From Curtobacterium sp. PhB115 (GTDB lineage Bacteria; Actinomycetota; Actinomycetes; Actinomycetales; Microbacteriaceae), in contig NZ_RJKR01000005.1 in assembly GCF_003752025.1 (NCBI RefSeq), forward strand, positions 682,001 to 746,000: DNA of 64,000 nt. Reading direction: 5' to 3'. This document shows, piece after piece, positions 53,908 to 62,632 of this stretch (positions within the stretch are counted from its first letter, which is position 1; the number at the start of each line of letters is the position of its first letter). Both the position numbers and the translations under genes were made by a program. The notes under the pieces were generated by a model that was not told where the DNA came from, did not search any database, and saw nothing but the letters and a program-made list of their open reading frames with translations.

Positions 53908-54429
53908 ATGACGACCGAGGTGATGACCGGCACCGCGGGGTTCTGGTACGAGGACTCCGGAGTCTCAGCAGTCGACGTCCTCAACGCCCTCCGCCGGTAC
54001 CGCACGGCCGAGAGCGCCGCCCAGCGCCGCGCCCGCGAAGCCCTCGGCATCGGCGAGAACGCCCTGCTCGCGCTCCGGGTCCTGATCGACGCGGAGCACG
54101 CCGGCCGGACCGTCAACGCGAAGGAGCTCGCCGAGCGCCTCGAGATCACCGCCGCCTCCACCTCGGCCCTCGTCGACCGGCTCGTCCGCAGTGGCCACGT
54201 CGAGCGTCACGCCGACCCGAACGACCGCCGTGGCGTGATCCTCACCGCGACCGGCACCGCGATGCGCCAGGCGCTCCGCGTGATCGAGGACCTCGACGCC
54301 CGCGCCATGCACGTCACCGAGCACCTGCCCGCCGACGAGATGGCGGTGGTGGTCGACTTCCTCGACGAGATGGTCCGCGTGGTGGACGACGTCGACTCCG
54401 GCGCCGACGAGTTCCGCCGTCGCGCGTAG
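53908..54429 (+). CDS. MarR family transcriptional regulator
   Basis: Winged-helix regulator of 173 residues. An N-terminal extension of about 25 residues precedes LNALRRYRTAESAAQRRARE. The recognition helix is in ELAERLEITAASTSALVDRL and the wing in RHADPNDRRGVILTAT. ATG 53908 is leaderless by its promoter. Its stop TAG is the first half of the -10 of the next small gene. Confidence 0.9.
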   Translation: MTTEVMTGTAGFWYEDSGVSAVDVLNALRRYRTAESAAQRRAREALGIGENALLALRVLIDAEHAGRTVNAKELAERLEITAASTSALVDRLVRSGHVERHADPNDRRGVILTATGTAMRQALRVIEDLDARAMHVTEHLPADEMAVVVDFLDEMVRVVDDVDSGADEFRRRA

Positions 54430-54439
54430 CCTGGTGCGC

Positions 54440-54643
54440 ATGGACCCGCGCGTCACCCACGACCCGGAGGACGACATGCCGTTCGCCGAGCTCGACTCGC
54501 GGGCCCGGGCGAACGCCGCACTCCGGCGGATCCAGGGTGGAGCGGACCCGACGCGAGAGGCGTTCGACCTGGCGAACACGATGAACGACGAGGCCGTCGG
54601 CCGACTCGCGAAGCGGCTCCGCCGGTTGTTCCGCCGCGACTGA
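54440..54643 (+). CDS. Small hypothetical protein, basic
   Basis: Protein of 67 residues with an acidic N-terminus and a very basic C-terminus (RLAKRLRRLFRRD). No family is recognised and no membrane helix is seen. ATG 54440 lies seven bases after TAGCCT (54427-54432). GTG 54434 is a possible earlier start. It converges on the dehydrogenase gene with a 13-base gap. Confidence 0.6.
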   Translation: MDPRVTHDPEDDMPFAELDSRARANAALRRIQGGADPTREAFDLANTMNDEAVGRLAKRLRRLFRRD

Positions 54644-54656
54644 GACCGACCGGCGC

Positions 54657-55517
54657 TCAGTGCTCCGTCCGGAACGCCGTGCCGACCGCGGCGATGTCGT
54701 CACCGCCGTGCCCGGCCGCACTGGCGTCGGCGTAGACCCGACCGAGCGCGTCCAGCAGGGTCGTGGACACCCCGTTCGCCCGCGCCGCGTCGGCGATCAG
54801 GCCGATGTCCTTCCGCAGCCCGTCGAGCGCGAACTGCGCCGGGAACGCGCCGTCGATGATCGCCTTGCCCTTCGTGTGGGCGTACGCCGAGTCGCTGGCA
54901 CTGCCGTCGATCGCCTCGAGGAACAGCGCCGGGTCGAGACCGAGCGCGGACGCGAGCGCGAGCGACTGCCCGGTCGCCGCGGTGATCGAGGCGATCCAGG
55001 CGTTCGCCGCGAGCTTCAGGGCGGTGCCCTCGCCGACGTGCTCGCCGGCCCGGACGGTCTTCGCGCCGATCGCGTCGAGCACCGGGTCGATGCGGTCGAG
55101 CTGGTCCGTCGGCCCCGCTGCCAGCATGGTGAGCTTCCCCTGCTCCGCCGGAGCCTTGGTGCCGAGCATCATCGCCTCGACCAGGGTGATGCCGTACTTC
55201 GCGGCGATCTGCACCACGGTGTCGGTGCCGTCGACGCCGATGGTGGAGGCCTGCACCCACACCGCATCGGTCGGGGCCTCGCCGGCCGCCTGCTCGAGCA
55301 CGTCCACGACGGCATCGGTGTCGAACAGCGTCAGGAGGACGACCTCGGCGCGTTCGACGGCACTGCCGGGATCGGTCACGACCGTCGCTCCCTGGTCGCC
55401 GAGGGGCGCGGCCTTGTCGGCGCTCCGGTTCCACACCGTCACCTCGTGGCCCTCGCGGAGCAGTGACCCCGCGACTCCGGCACCCATCGTTCCCGTACCC
55501 AACACCGTCACCCGCAC
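54657..55517 (-). CDS. NAD(P)-dependent 3-hydroxyisobutyrate-dehydrogenase-like oxidoreductase
   Basis: Beta-hydroxyacid dehydrogenase family, 286 residues. The Rossmann motif VLGTGTMGAGVAGSL (about 5-19) and the NADP_bind_11-like C-terminal helix bundle with GEGTALKLAANAWIA (about 161-175), whose Lys is the catalytic Lys of the family. The substrate is not predictable; many actinobacterial members reduce short aldehydes or imines. GTG 55517 opens directly on the Rossmann fold. No clear ribosome site. Confidence 0.9.
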   Translation of the reverse strand: MRVTVLGTGTMGAGVAGSLLREGHEVTVWNRSADKAAPLGDQGATVVTDPGSAVERAEVVLLTLFDTDAVVDVLEQAAGEAPTDAVWVQASTIGVDGTDTVVQIAAKYGITLVEAMMLGTKAPAEQGKLTMLAAGPTDQLDRIDPVLDAIGAKTVRAGEHVGEGTALKLAANAWIASITAATGQSLALASALGLDPALFLEAIDGSASDSAYAHTKGKAIIDGAFPAQFALDGLRKDIGLIADAARANGVSTTLLDALGRVYADASAAGHGGDDIAAVGTAFRTEH

Positions 55518-55588
55518 GTGCGTCTCCGTTCCGCCGCGGCACCGTGCCACGTCGAGCCCGACGCTACGCCCGACGACCAGGCCGGCGA

Positions 55589-56524
55589 TCAGAGCAGGCC
55601 GCGGACCCGGAGCCAGACGAGCGGATCGGTGGGGACGCCGCCGACGATGACCTCGAAGTGCAGGTGCGCTCCGGTCGAGACGCCGGTGTTGCCGACCGCG
55701 CCGATGGCTTGCCCCGCATCCACCACCTGTCCGGGCAGGACGTCGATCCGGGACAGGTGGCCGTAGCGCGTCTCGGAGCCGTCGGCGTGGACGAGGAGGA
55801 CCTGGTTGCCGTAGCCGCCGAGCACCGCGGCGGTGACGACCCGGCCGGGCATCGCGGCGACGACGGTCGTGCCGATGGGTGCTGCGAAGTCGACTCCCTG
55901 GTGGTTCGTCGAGCACGCCGCGCACCCGGTGACCCAGCGCGAACCGAACCCACCCGCCGCCGGGATCGCCCCTTGCGTCGGCAGCGCTGCGGCGATGCGG
56001 GAGACGGGCCCGGTCGGAGCCGTCGACGTCCCAGCGACGCCGGTGCGGCCGACGGAGAACCCGTCACGCTCGACGACGAGGCCCGTCGTGCTGCCGGCGG
56101 CGTACTGCTGGACTCCGACGGCGGGCGCGGTCTGCTCGGTGGTGGCGGCGACCGCGGTGTGCGGCGAGGCCACGGAGACGAACAGGCAGGCGACGGCCGC
56201 GGTGGCGGTGAACGGCAGGGTGCGGCGCGGCACTGCGCGACGCGGCGACGTCGGACGGGGCGAGGTCGGACGGGGCGAGGTCGGACGGGGCGCAGCCGAA
56301 CGGGACGGGACCGGACGGCGCGCAGCCGGACGCGGCTGGCTCGGTCGGTCGAGGGACGTGGGAGCCGAGGCGACGGGAGGGGACACCGTCACCCCGGCAG
56401 CTGTGGGGCCGTTCGGTCGGGCGGCACGGCGACCGCGACCAGGCGTCGACGTGGCTCGGTTGGCCGCCCGTCGTGCCGCACCACGTGGGCGCAACGGCGG
56501 GCCGGCAGCAGGCGCGGGCGTCAC
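55589..56524 (-). CDS. M23 family peptidoglycan endopeptidase with Pro/Arg-rich N-terminal region
   Basis: LytM/M23 zinc endopeptidase of 311 residues. The C-terminal domain has NHQGVDFAAP (HxxxD zinc ligands, about 208-217), RYGHLSRIDVLPG, and GAHLHFEV (HxH, about 289). It is exported by a transmembrane or signal segment at about 100-126 ending in AVAA. Before it lies an unusual cytoplasmic stretch of about 95 residues, rich in Pro, Arg, Ala and Ser with RPTSP in tandem, encoded by a 15-bp repeat. GTG 56524 is weakly supported; a start nearer the signal segment cannot be excluded. Confidence 0.85.
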   Translation of the reverse strand: MTPAPAAGPPLRPRGAARRAANRATSTPGRGRRAARPNGPTAAGVTVSPPVASAPTSLDRPSQPRPAARRPVPSRSAAPRPTSPRPTSPRPTSPRRAVPRRTLPFTATAAVACLFVSVASPHTAVAATTEQTAPAVGVQQYAAGSTTGLVVERDGFSVGRTGVAGTSTAPTGPVSRIAAALPTQGAIPAAGGFGSRWVTGCAACSTNHQGVDFAAPIGTTVVAAMPGRVVTAAVLGGYGNQVLLVHADGSETRYGHLSRIDVLPGQVVDAGQAIGAVGNTGVSTGAHLHFEVIVGGVPTDPLVWLRVRGLL

Positions 56525-56541
56525 GTCGGGGACCGACCGGG

Positions 56542-56898
56542 TCAGACGCGGACGATGCCGTCGCGGGCGATCCGGTCGAGCTCTTCGGCGACGGCGTCGA
56601 CGACGGCGCGGGTGATGGCGTCGGCGACGACCTCGACCAGGGCGAGCTGCTCCGGCCGGACGGCGAGCTCGGTCACCATCGTCGAGGTGACGCGGACCGG
56701 GATGTCGTCGATCGCGGCGACGAGTGCGGCGGGGACGAGGGTGGAGGCGATCGTCCGGACGGGAGCGGAGACGGGCGAGGCGGGAACGGGAACGGGAACG
56801 GGCACGGGGGCCGCCGGGACCGCTGCCGGCACGGGCACCGACCGCATCGGCTGGTCGCGGTGCTCGGCGATGGAGTCGAAGAGGGGCGTTGAGGACAT
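56542..56898 (-). CDS. Hypothetical protein, Pro/Val-rich then helical
   Basis: Protein of 118 residues, not recognised. After a short start (SSTPLFDSIAEHRDQ) comes a Pro-Val repeat (VPAAPVPVPVPVPASP), then a helical segment with VTSTMVTELAVRPEQLALVE and VVDAVAEELDRIARDG. No signal peptide is seen. ATG 56898 is chosen; the frame is open to ATG 56994, but the added residues look non-coding. It ends 17 bases before the M23 gene on the same strand. Confidence 0.6.
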   Translation of the reverse strand: MSSTPLFDSIAEHRDQPMRSVPVPAAVPAAPVPVPVPVPASPVSAPVRTIASTLVPAALVAAIDDIPVRVTSTMVTELAVRPEQLALVEVVADAITRAVVDAVAEELDRIARDGIVRV

Positions 56899-57023
56899 GC
56901 TGCTGACCGGCCGATCTGGAGTCGTGGCTGACAGGCCGTCATCGGGCGACCTGCTCGGGGTGGCGTGCCGTCGGGCACGGCCCCATTCAACCATCGATAT
57001 TTCAGATACGCAATGCTTCTCGC

Positions 57024-57770
57024 TCAGTCTGGGTCGACGGCCGCCGCGGTCGGGTCGTCGGGCTGCAGTACACGCCGGACCCGCTCGACGATCGTCGCCG
57101 GCGGGTTGTTGTACGTGTTCGCCGGCTCCTGGCCGCTGAGCTCCTGGATCGCCGCCATCACGGCATCGGTGGCGTGCCGTCGTGCGCGCCCGGACGACGC
57201 CTCGCCGAACGAGGACAGGTCGATCGGCTTCCCGAACTCGATCGTCACCTTCGCGAGCCTCGGCAGCTTCGAGCCCACCGGCTGCACGTCCTGGGTGCCC
57301 GTCAACGCCACCGGCACGACCGGGGCCCCACTGGTCAGGGCCAGCCAGGCGACCCCGGTCCGGCCCTTGTAGATCCGGCCGTCGAGGGACCGGGTGCCCT
57401 CCGGGTAGATCGCGAACGCCTCACCCTCGTTCAGTCGCGCGAGCCCGAGGTCGAGTGCCTGCTGCGCCGCCGCGCCGGCACCCCGCTCGACGCCGATGGC
57501 GCCGATGCCACCGAAGAACGCCCGCGACACCGCACCACGGACGCCCGAGCCGGTGAAGTACTCCTGCTTGGCGAGGAACGACACCTTGCGCGGCGCCATC
57601 AGCGTGATCGCCGGGGAGTCGATGAACGAGCGGTGGTTGCTCGCCAGGATGACCGGTCCGCGTTTCGGCACGTTCCGCCGTCCGATGATCTTCGGACGCC
57701 ACAGCAACCGGGCGAGCGGCGTCACCACCGCTCGGCTGAGAACGGTGGCGAACTTGGTCGAACCGGACAC
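57024..57770 (-). CDS. Lysophospholipid/1-acylglycerol-3-phosphate acyltransferase
   Basis: PlsC-type acyltransferase of 248 residues for membrane phospholipid synthesis. Block I is NHRSFIDSP (NHxxxxD, about 45) and block III is IYPEGTRSLDGR (about 120). Block II/IV motifs GGIGAIGVERG and VVPVALTGTQ are visible. GTG 57770 has GAGGAGG upstream; the frame is open further but without a site. Confidence 0.91.
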   Translation of the reverse strand: MSGSTKFATVLSRAVVTPLARLLWRPKIIGRRNVPKRGPVILASNHRSFIDSPAITLMAPRKVSFLAKQEYFTGSGVRGAVSRAFFGGIGAIGVERGAGAAAQQALDLGLARLNEGEAFAIYPEGTRSLDGRIYKGRTGVAWLALTSGAPVVPVALTGTQDVQPVGSKLPRLAKVTIEFGKPIDLSSFGEASSGRARRHATDAVMAAIQELSGQEPANTYNNPPATIVERVRRVLQPDDPTAAAVDPD

Positions 57771-57860
57771 CGGGCCTCCTCGTCGTGACGGCGAGCTTCC
57801 GAGTGTAATGACGTGCGCCACGACCACATGCCCGGAGCGGCATGGACCCTGACCGTGTCG

Positions 57861-59714
57861 TCAGTCGGCCGTCGCGACCACGTCGAGCACGGCCCGGCCG
57901 TAGTGCTCGAGCTTCGCCGCACCCACGCCGGAGATCTCGGCGAGCTGGTCGACGTCAGCCGGGCGCACGGCAGCGATGCCCCGGAGCGTCGCGTCGTTGA
58001 AGACCACGTACGCCGGCACGCCCTGCTCGCGGGCCTGCGCCGCACGCCAGGCACGCAGCGCCTCGAACAGGCCGACGGCTTCCTGCGGCATGTCCGTGAC
58101 GACGGTTCGTCGAGAGCGGGTCGCCCGAGGGGCCTTCACCGGGTCGCGGCGCATCCGGACCTGGACCGAGCCGGTCAGGACCTCGGCGCTCGTGGGACTG
58201 AGGACGACCGTGCCGAACCCGTCGCCGGACACCGCGGCGTACCCCTGTGCCAGCAACTGTCGGGCGACGGCACGCCACTCGCCCTCGGACAGGTCGGAGC
58301 CGATGCCGAAGGTCGCGAGCGAGTCGTGCTTGAGCTCCTGCACGCGCGGCGACTGCTTGCCGATGAGGATGTCGACCAGGTGCGAGACGCCGTACCGCTG
58401 GCCACGCTCACGGTCGAGCCGGACCACGGTGGACAGCAGCTTCTGGGCGGGGACGGTCCCGTCCCACGACTCCGGCGGCGCGATGCACGTGTCGCAGTTG
58501 CCGCACGCGGTGCTCTCCTGCCCGAAGTACGCGAGCAACCGCACCCGGCGGCACTCGATCGTCTCGCACAGGCTGAGCATGGCGTCGAGGTGCGCGCTGA
58601 GCTGCCGTCGGTGCGCGGCGTCGCCCTCCGACTGGTCGATCATCCGTCGCTGCTGCACGACGTCGTTCAGGCCGTAGGCGAGCCACGCGGTGGAGGGCAG
58701 GCCGTCACGACCGGCACGTCCGGTCTCCTGGTAGTAGCCCTCGACCGACTTCGGCAGGTCGAGGTGCGCCACGAACCGCACGTCGGGCTTGTCGATCCCC
58801 ATGCCGAACGCGATCGTGGCGACCATCACGACGCCGTCCTCGCGCAGGAACGTCGACTGGTTGCGGGCACGGACGCGGGCGTCGAGACCGGCGTGGTACG
58901 GCAGCGCGTTGATCCCCTGCTCGGCCAGTGCCGTCGCGGTGCGCTCGACCGAGTTGCGGGACAGGCAGTAGACGATGCCGGCGTCGCCGCTGTGTTCGGT
59001 GCGGATGAAGGTGAGGAGCTGCTGCAGCGCCCCGGTCTTCGGTTCGATGCGGTACTGGATGTTCGGCCGGTCGAAGTCGGCGACGAAGTGCGCGGCGTCG
59101 TCGAGGCCGAGGCGGGCGGAGATCTCGCGGTGCGTCTGCGGGGTGGCCGTCGCGGTCAGGGCGATGCGCGGCACGGTCGGCCAGCGCTCGTGCAGGATGC
59201 TCAGTTCGAGGTAGTCCGGCCGGAAGTCGTGGCCCCACTGAGCGACGCAGTGTGCCTCGTCGATGGCGAACAGCGCGACGCGGGCCCGGTCGAGCAGGGC
59301 GCGGGTGGACTCGAGCCGGAGGCGCTCCGGTGCGAGGTAGAGCATGTCGACCTCGCCCGCGACGATCGCCCGCTCGACCCGCGACCGTTCGTCCGGTCCC
59401 TGCGTCGAGTTGAGGAACGCGGCCCGGACGCCGTTCGCCGCGAGGGCGTCGACCTGGTCCTGCATGAGGGCGATGAGCGGCGACACCACGACCCCGACGC
59501 CGTCGCGCACGAGGGCGGGCACCTGGTAGCAGAGCGACTTGCCGCCACCGGTGGGCATCAGGACGAGGGCGTCACGGCCGGCGACCACCTGGTCGATGAT
59601 CGCTGCCTGCTCACCACGGAAGTCGTCGTAGCCCCACACCCGGTGCAGGACGTCGAGCGCCGCGGCACGGGACGCCGACACAGCGGCAGGCGCGGGCGCA
59701 GGGGTGGTGCTCAT
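57861..59714 (-). CDS. recQ: ATP-dependent DNA helicase RecQ
   Basis: 3'-5' superfamily 2 helicase of 617 residues for recombination and fork repair. Motif I is MPTGGGKSLCYQ (about 54), motif II DEAHC (about 152), motif III TATA, motif VI QETGRAGRDG. The zinc-binding Cys set is in ETIECRRVRLLAYFG and CGNCDTC. A winged-helix domain and a C-terminal HRDC domain (about 540-615, starting LFEALRAWRAAQAREQ) complete the full RecQ architecture. ATG 59714 lies six bases after TAGGCT. Confidence 0.95.
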   Translation of the reverse strand: MSTTPAPAPAAVSASRAAALDVLHRVWGYDDFRGEQAAIIDQVVAGRDALVLMPTGGGKSLCYQVPALVRDGVGVVVSPLIALMQDQVDALAANGVRAAFLNSTQGPDERSRVERAIVAGEVDMLYLAPERLRLESTRALLDRARVALFAIDEAHCVAQWGHDFRPDYLELSILHERWPTVPRIALTATATPQTHREISARLGLDDAAHFVADFDRPNIQYRIEPKTGALQQLLTFIRTEHSGDAGIVYCLSRNSVERTATALAEQGINALPYHAGLDARVRARNQSTFLREDGVVMVATIAFGMGIDKPDVRFVAHLDLPKSVEGYYQETGRAGRDGLPSTAWLAYGLNDVVQQRRMIDQSEGDAAHRRQLSAHLDAMLSLCETIECRRVRLLAYFGQESTACGNCDTCIAPPESWDGTVPAQKLLSTVVRLDRERGQRYGVSHLVDILIGKQSPRVQELKHDSLATFGIGSDLSEGEWRAVARQLLAQGYAAVSGDGFGTVVLSPTSAEVLTGSVQVRMRRDPVKAPRATRSRRTVVTDMPQEAVGLFEALRAWRAAQAREQGVPAYVVFNDATLRGIAAVRPADVDQLAEISGVGAAKLEHYGRAVLDVVATAD

Positions 59715-59723
59715 GCCACGAGC

Positions 59724-60854
59724 CTACGGGCGACCGGCGACACCCACGGTCTTCTCCACAGTGCCGTCCGTGCCGGAGCCGGCCAGGGCGTCGGACCCGG
59801 CCACGTCGTCGGCGCGGGTCGGTGCGATCGCCCAGCCCGTGCCTCCAGGCCGGAGCCAGCCGCGCCCGCCCGCCCAGGCCGGGGCCACACCGCGGAACCG
59901 GGGTGCCTCGCGCCCCGCGAACGTGCGGTCCAGTCCGCGCCACCGCGCCAGGAGCTCGACCATGCCCCAGAACGCCAGCGACGTGCCGAGGGTGATCAGC
60001 CAGCCGCCGATCGTGCCGTTCGACGAGTCCAGGTCGACCCGCGACCACCCGGGCGCCTGCAGCACGAAGATCATGATGTTGTTGAACGCGTGCTGCAGGA
60101 CGGTGGCCTCGAGCCCTCCGGTGCGGAGCACGATGATCGCCGCGATCAGGCCGAACGAGCCGACGTCGAGGATGCCCCAGACGTTGTAGCCGTTCGGGAT
60201 GTGCAGCAGGGCGAAGACGACGGTCGACACCAGCACGGCGATGACCGTGCCCGTCTTCCGCCACGGGATCCACGATCCGATCGTCTGCATGAGGAACCCG
60301 CGGAAGATGAACTCCTCCGCCGCGCCCTGGAACGGCACCAGCACGATGACGAGGGCGATCGTCAGCGTCAGGGTGCCGAGGGAGACCGTCGACTGGCCGA
60401 GCAGCTCGTGGTTCCAGCCCAGCCCGCCCTCGAACGTGAACGAGCCCCAGCTCTGCACCAGGAACATGATCACCGCGATGACGAGCGTCGGCAGCAGGCA
60501 CCACGCCGTCCAGGCCCAGCGGACCCGGAAGCGCGTCGAGGTGAGGATGCTGCCGGGGCCGAGCCGAGCGATCTTCACCGCGAGCAGGATGCCGGGCAGC
60601 AGGACGACGAGCGACACCAGCGAGATCGAGAGGACCAGCGGGTCGGTCGGGTCGAGCGCGCCGGACTGCAGCCCGTCGAGCAGGTCGAACAGGCCCGACT
60701 GACCACGCACGGCAGCGATCGGGACGAAGTAGGCGACGGTGATGACGACCTGCGACACGATGTACCACCCCGCGAGGAACGCGAGGGCGACCAGCGGGCG
60801 CCACCACCTCCAGCGTGCGTCGACACGGGGCAGGCGGTGGTAGGGAACGCTCAC
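59724..60854 (-). CDS. CPBP family intramembrane glutamic endopeptidase (third copy)
   Basis: Membrane protease-like protein of 376 residues with about eight helices. The catalytic motif is AAEEFIFRGFLMQ (about 178), followed by ALLHIPNG and NNIMIFVL regions in place of the HxxxN helices. A cytoplasmic tail of about 80 residues has RWRGLDRTFAGREAPRFRG and a Gly/Asp-rich end. It is less similar to the pair at 13.4 and 16.4 kb and has no TTTGGGGGA box. GTG 60854 lies seven bases after TAGCCT. It ends ten bases from recQ. Confidence 0.85.
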   Translation of the reverse strand: MSVPYHRLPRVDARWRWWRPLVALAFLAGWYIVSQVVITVAYFVPIAAVRGQSGLFDLLDGLQSGALDPTDPLVLSISLVSLVVLLPGILLAVKIARLGPGSILTSTRFRVRWAWTAWCLLPTLVIAVIMFLVQSWGSFTFEGGLGWNHELLGQSTVSLGTLTLTIALVIVLVPFQGAAEEFIFRGFLMQTIGSWIPWRKTGTVIAVLVSTVVFALLHIPNGYNVWGILDVGSFGLIAAIIVLRTGGLEATVLQHAFNNIMIFVLQAPGWSRVDLDSSNGTIGGWLITLGTSLAFWGMVELLARWRGLDRTFAGREAPRFRGVAPAWAGGRGWLRPGGTGWAIAPTRADDVAGSDALAGSGTDGTVEKTVGVAGRP

Positions 60855-60890
60855 GTCACGCAGGCTACCGGCACGGGCAGGATGGGAGCC

Positions 60891-61877
60891 GTGATCACCG
60901 TCGTGCTCGGCCTCGCCGGCGCGCTCGTCTACGGGTTCGCCGACTTCCTCGGCGGGCTGGCGTCGCGGCGCGTCCGGCCGGTGACCGTTGCCGCCCTGGG
61001 CGCTGCGATCGGGATCGTGCCGCTGCTGGTCGGGCTCGTGCTCCTCGGCGGGGCCTTCACGTGGACGGGGTCGCTGTGGGGTGCTGTTGCGGGGCTGTCG
61101 GGCGGGGTCGGCGTGCTGCTCCTCTACGCGGCCCTCGCGATCGGGCCGATGAGCGTGCTCTCACCCCTCACCGCCGTGTTCGCGGCCGTGGTGCCCGTGC
61201 TCGTCGCCGTGGTGCGGGGCACGGTGCTCTCGCCCGTCGCGGTCGTGGCGCTCGTCGTGGCGGTCGTGGCGGTCGTGCTCGTCGCCGCCGTCCGGGACAC
61301 CTCGGGCGCCCGGATCACGGCACGCGGAGTGGTCGCCGCCGGGGTGGCCGGGTGCGGGTTCGGGGGGATCGTGCTCGCGTACGACATGACGCCGCCAGGA
61401 GCGGGCATCGCGCCGTTGGTGGTCGCACGGGTGCTGCAGGCGGTGCTGCTGGGAGCGGCGGCCGTGGTGGTGGCGGTGCGGGCAGCGCACGTTCGGGCCG
61501 CGTCGGTGCGGCCTGGGTCGGTCCGCCCTGGGTCGGTCCGCCCTGGGTCGGTCCGCCCTGGAGGCGCGGGAGACCCCGCAGCGTCGGCCGGCGTGCCGGG
61601 GTCTGCCGTGCCTCCAGTGCGGTGGTGGCGGTCCAGACTGCTGGTGGTCGTGATCGCGTGCGGCGTCTTCGACGCCCTGGCGAACGTGTTCATCCAGGCG
61701 GCGCTGCACTCGAGCGACGACCCGGTGACGCTGCCCGTCGTGAGCGTGCTCAACGCGCTGTACCCGATCGGCACCGTGGTGCTGGCCGGGGTCGTCCTGC
61801 GGGAGCGCCTGACGCCGCCGCAGTGGACGGGCATCGGGCTGGCCTTGGCCGCCTCGGTGGCGCTGGCGCTGGCCTGA
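60891..61877 (+). CDS. EamA/DMT family transporter with repeat insertion in the central loop
   Basis: Ten-helix drug/metabolite transporter of 328 residues made of two EamA halves. The halves are joined by a loop of about 45 residues (about 200-245) containing three or four RPGSV units and a 26-bp imperfect hairpin in the DNA. The normal linker is under 15 residues. The first half shows LVYGFADFLGGLASRR and the second ALANVFIQAALH and LYPIGTVVLAGVVLRERL, the motif common in EamA C-terminal halves. GTG 60891 lies seven bases after CAGGAT; ATG 60882 is an alternative. Confidence 0.85.
   Translation: MITVVLGLAGALVYGFADFLGGLASRRVRPVTVAALGAAIGIVPLLVGLVLLGGAFTWTGSLWGAVAGLSGGVGVLLLYAALAIGPMSVLSPLTAVFAAVVPVLVAVVRGTVLSPVAVVALVVAVVAVVLVAAVRDTSGARITARGVVAAGVAGCGFGGIVLAYDMTPPGAGIAPLVVARVLQAVLLGAAAVVVAVRAAHVRAASVRPGSVRPGSVRPGSVRPGGAGDPAASAGVPGSAVPPVRWWRSRLLVVVIACGVFDALANVFIQAALHSSDDPVTLPVVSVLNALYPIGTVVLAGVVLRERLTPPQWTGIGLALAASVALALA
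61512..61556 (+). repeat. 15-bp tandem repeat in the EamA gene
   Basis: Three copies of a CCCTGGGTCGGTCCG unit encode the SVRPG series in the inter-half loop, directly before the embedded hairpin. Confidence 0.8.
61553..61622. repeat. Terminator-family hairpin embedded in the EamA coding sequence
   Basis: 26-nt arms 61553-61578 and 61597-61622 match at 23 positions. The core CTGGAGGCGCGGG is shared with the intergenic hairpins at 41230 and 52788. The frame is open throughout. Confidence 0.7.
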
Positions 61878-61965
61878 GCGCTGGGTGCGGCCCGAGCGCG
61901 GGCGCGGCGGGCGCGGGCGCGGGCGCGGGCGGGCGGGCGCGGCGAGCGCGGTCCCGGGCGCGAGG

Positions 61966-62025
61966 TTTCGGGGTGAGCGACAGTCTTCGGGGCGATGTGC
62001 CCGAGAACTGTCGCTCAGCCCGAAA
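61966..62025. terminator. Long hairpin between convergent EamA and GNAT genes
   Basis: TTTCGGG (61966-61972) pairs with CCCGAAA (62019-62025), TGAGCGACAGT (61974-61984) with ACTGTCGCTCA (62007-62017), and TCGGG (61987-61991) with CCCGA (62000-62004). 23 paired bases in total. The AAA/TTT ends may give short U-runs in both directions. Confidence 0.75.
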
Positions 62026-62070
62026 AGCGGCCAGCGGCAGGCCGTCGGCAGCCCGACGGCGGCGCGGACG

Positions 62071-62105
62071 AGGCGCCAGGCGTCAGGCGTCAGGCGTCAG
62101 GCGTC
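62071..62105. repeat. 7-bp AGGCGTC tandem repeat at the GNAT stop codon
   Basis: Five head-to-tail copies, the first AGGCGCC. The complement of the GNAT stop codon (62097-62099) lies in copies three and four. Confidence 0.85.
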
Positions 62106-62537
62106 GGGGATCAGGCGCTTCCCGAGCGACACCGTGTGGTCGTCGGCGTACCCGAGCGACTCGTAGAAGCCCAGGACCTGCTCGTTGCCGGCACGCACCT
62201 GCAGGTTCAGCTTCGGGCAGCCGAGGTCCGTCAGCAGCCGCTCGAACTCCGCCATCAGCGTCCGTCCGAGTCCCGATCCCTGCAGGTCCGGCCGCACGGC
62301 GAGGTAGTTCACCCAGCCGCGGTGCCCGTCGAACCCCGCCATTCCCGCGGCGACGACGACCGCCTCGCCGTCCGCCGCGCCACTCGTCGCGACCAGGAAG
62401 AGCTCGGGCTGCACCGTCAGCTTGCGCGCGATGTCGCGTCGGGGGTCGTTCCACGGGCGGACGAGACCGCACGACTCCCAGAGGGCGACGACCGCTTCGG
62501 TGTCGTCGGGGCGGAACGCGCGGATCCGGTACTCCAT
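62097..62537 (-). CDS. GNAT family N-acetyltransferase (RimI/YpeA-like)
   Basis: Acetyl-CoA-dependent acyltransferase of 146 residues. The acetyl-CoA loop is VRPDLQGSGLGRTLMAEFE (about 82-100). The C-terminal FYESLGYADDHTVSLGKRL resembles YpeA. The acceptor is unknown. ATG 62537 lies six bases after TAGCGT on its strand. Confidence 0.89.
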   Translation of the reverse strand: MEYRIRAFRPDDTEAVVALWESCGLVRPWNDPRRDIARKLTVQPELFLVATSGAADGEAVVVAAGMAGFDGHRGWVNYLAVRPDLQGSGLGRTLMAEFERLLTDLGCPKLNLQVRAGNEQVLGFYESLGYADDHTVSLGKRLIPDA

Positions 62538-62632
62538 GCCCCCACGCTAACGGGGGTGTGCAGAACCGTCGTCACCGCACGGTTCCCGTGATCTGATAGA
62601 CCTGTCCGACCACCCACCCGATCAGGAGCCCC

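Noticed and set aside
57813..60890. Thousand-residue plus-strand frame leading into the EamA gene
   Set aside because: It is a shadow of the recQ and CPBP genes on the other strand; the composition (Arg, Asp, His, Gly) is typical of antisense high-GC frames.
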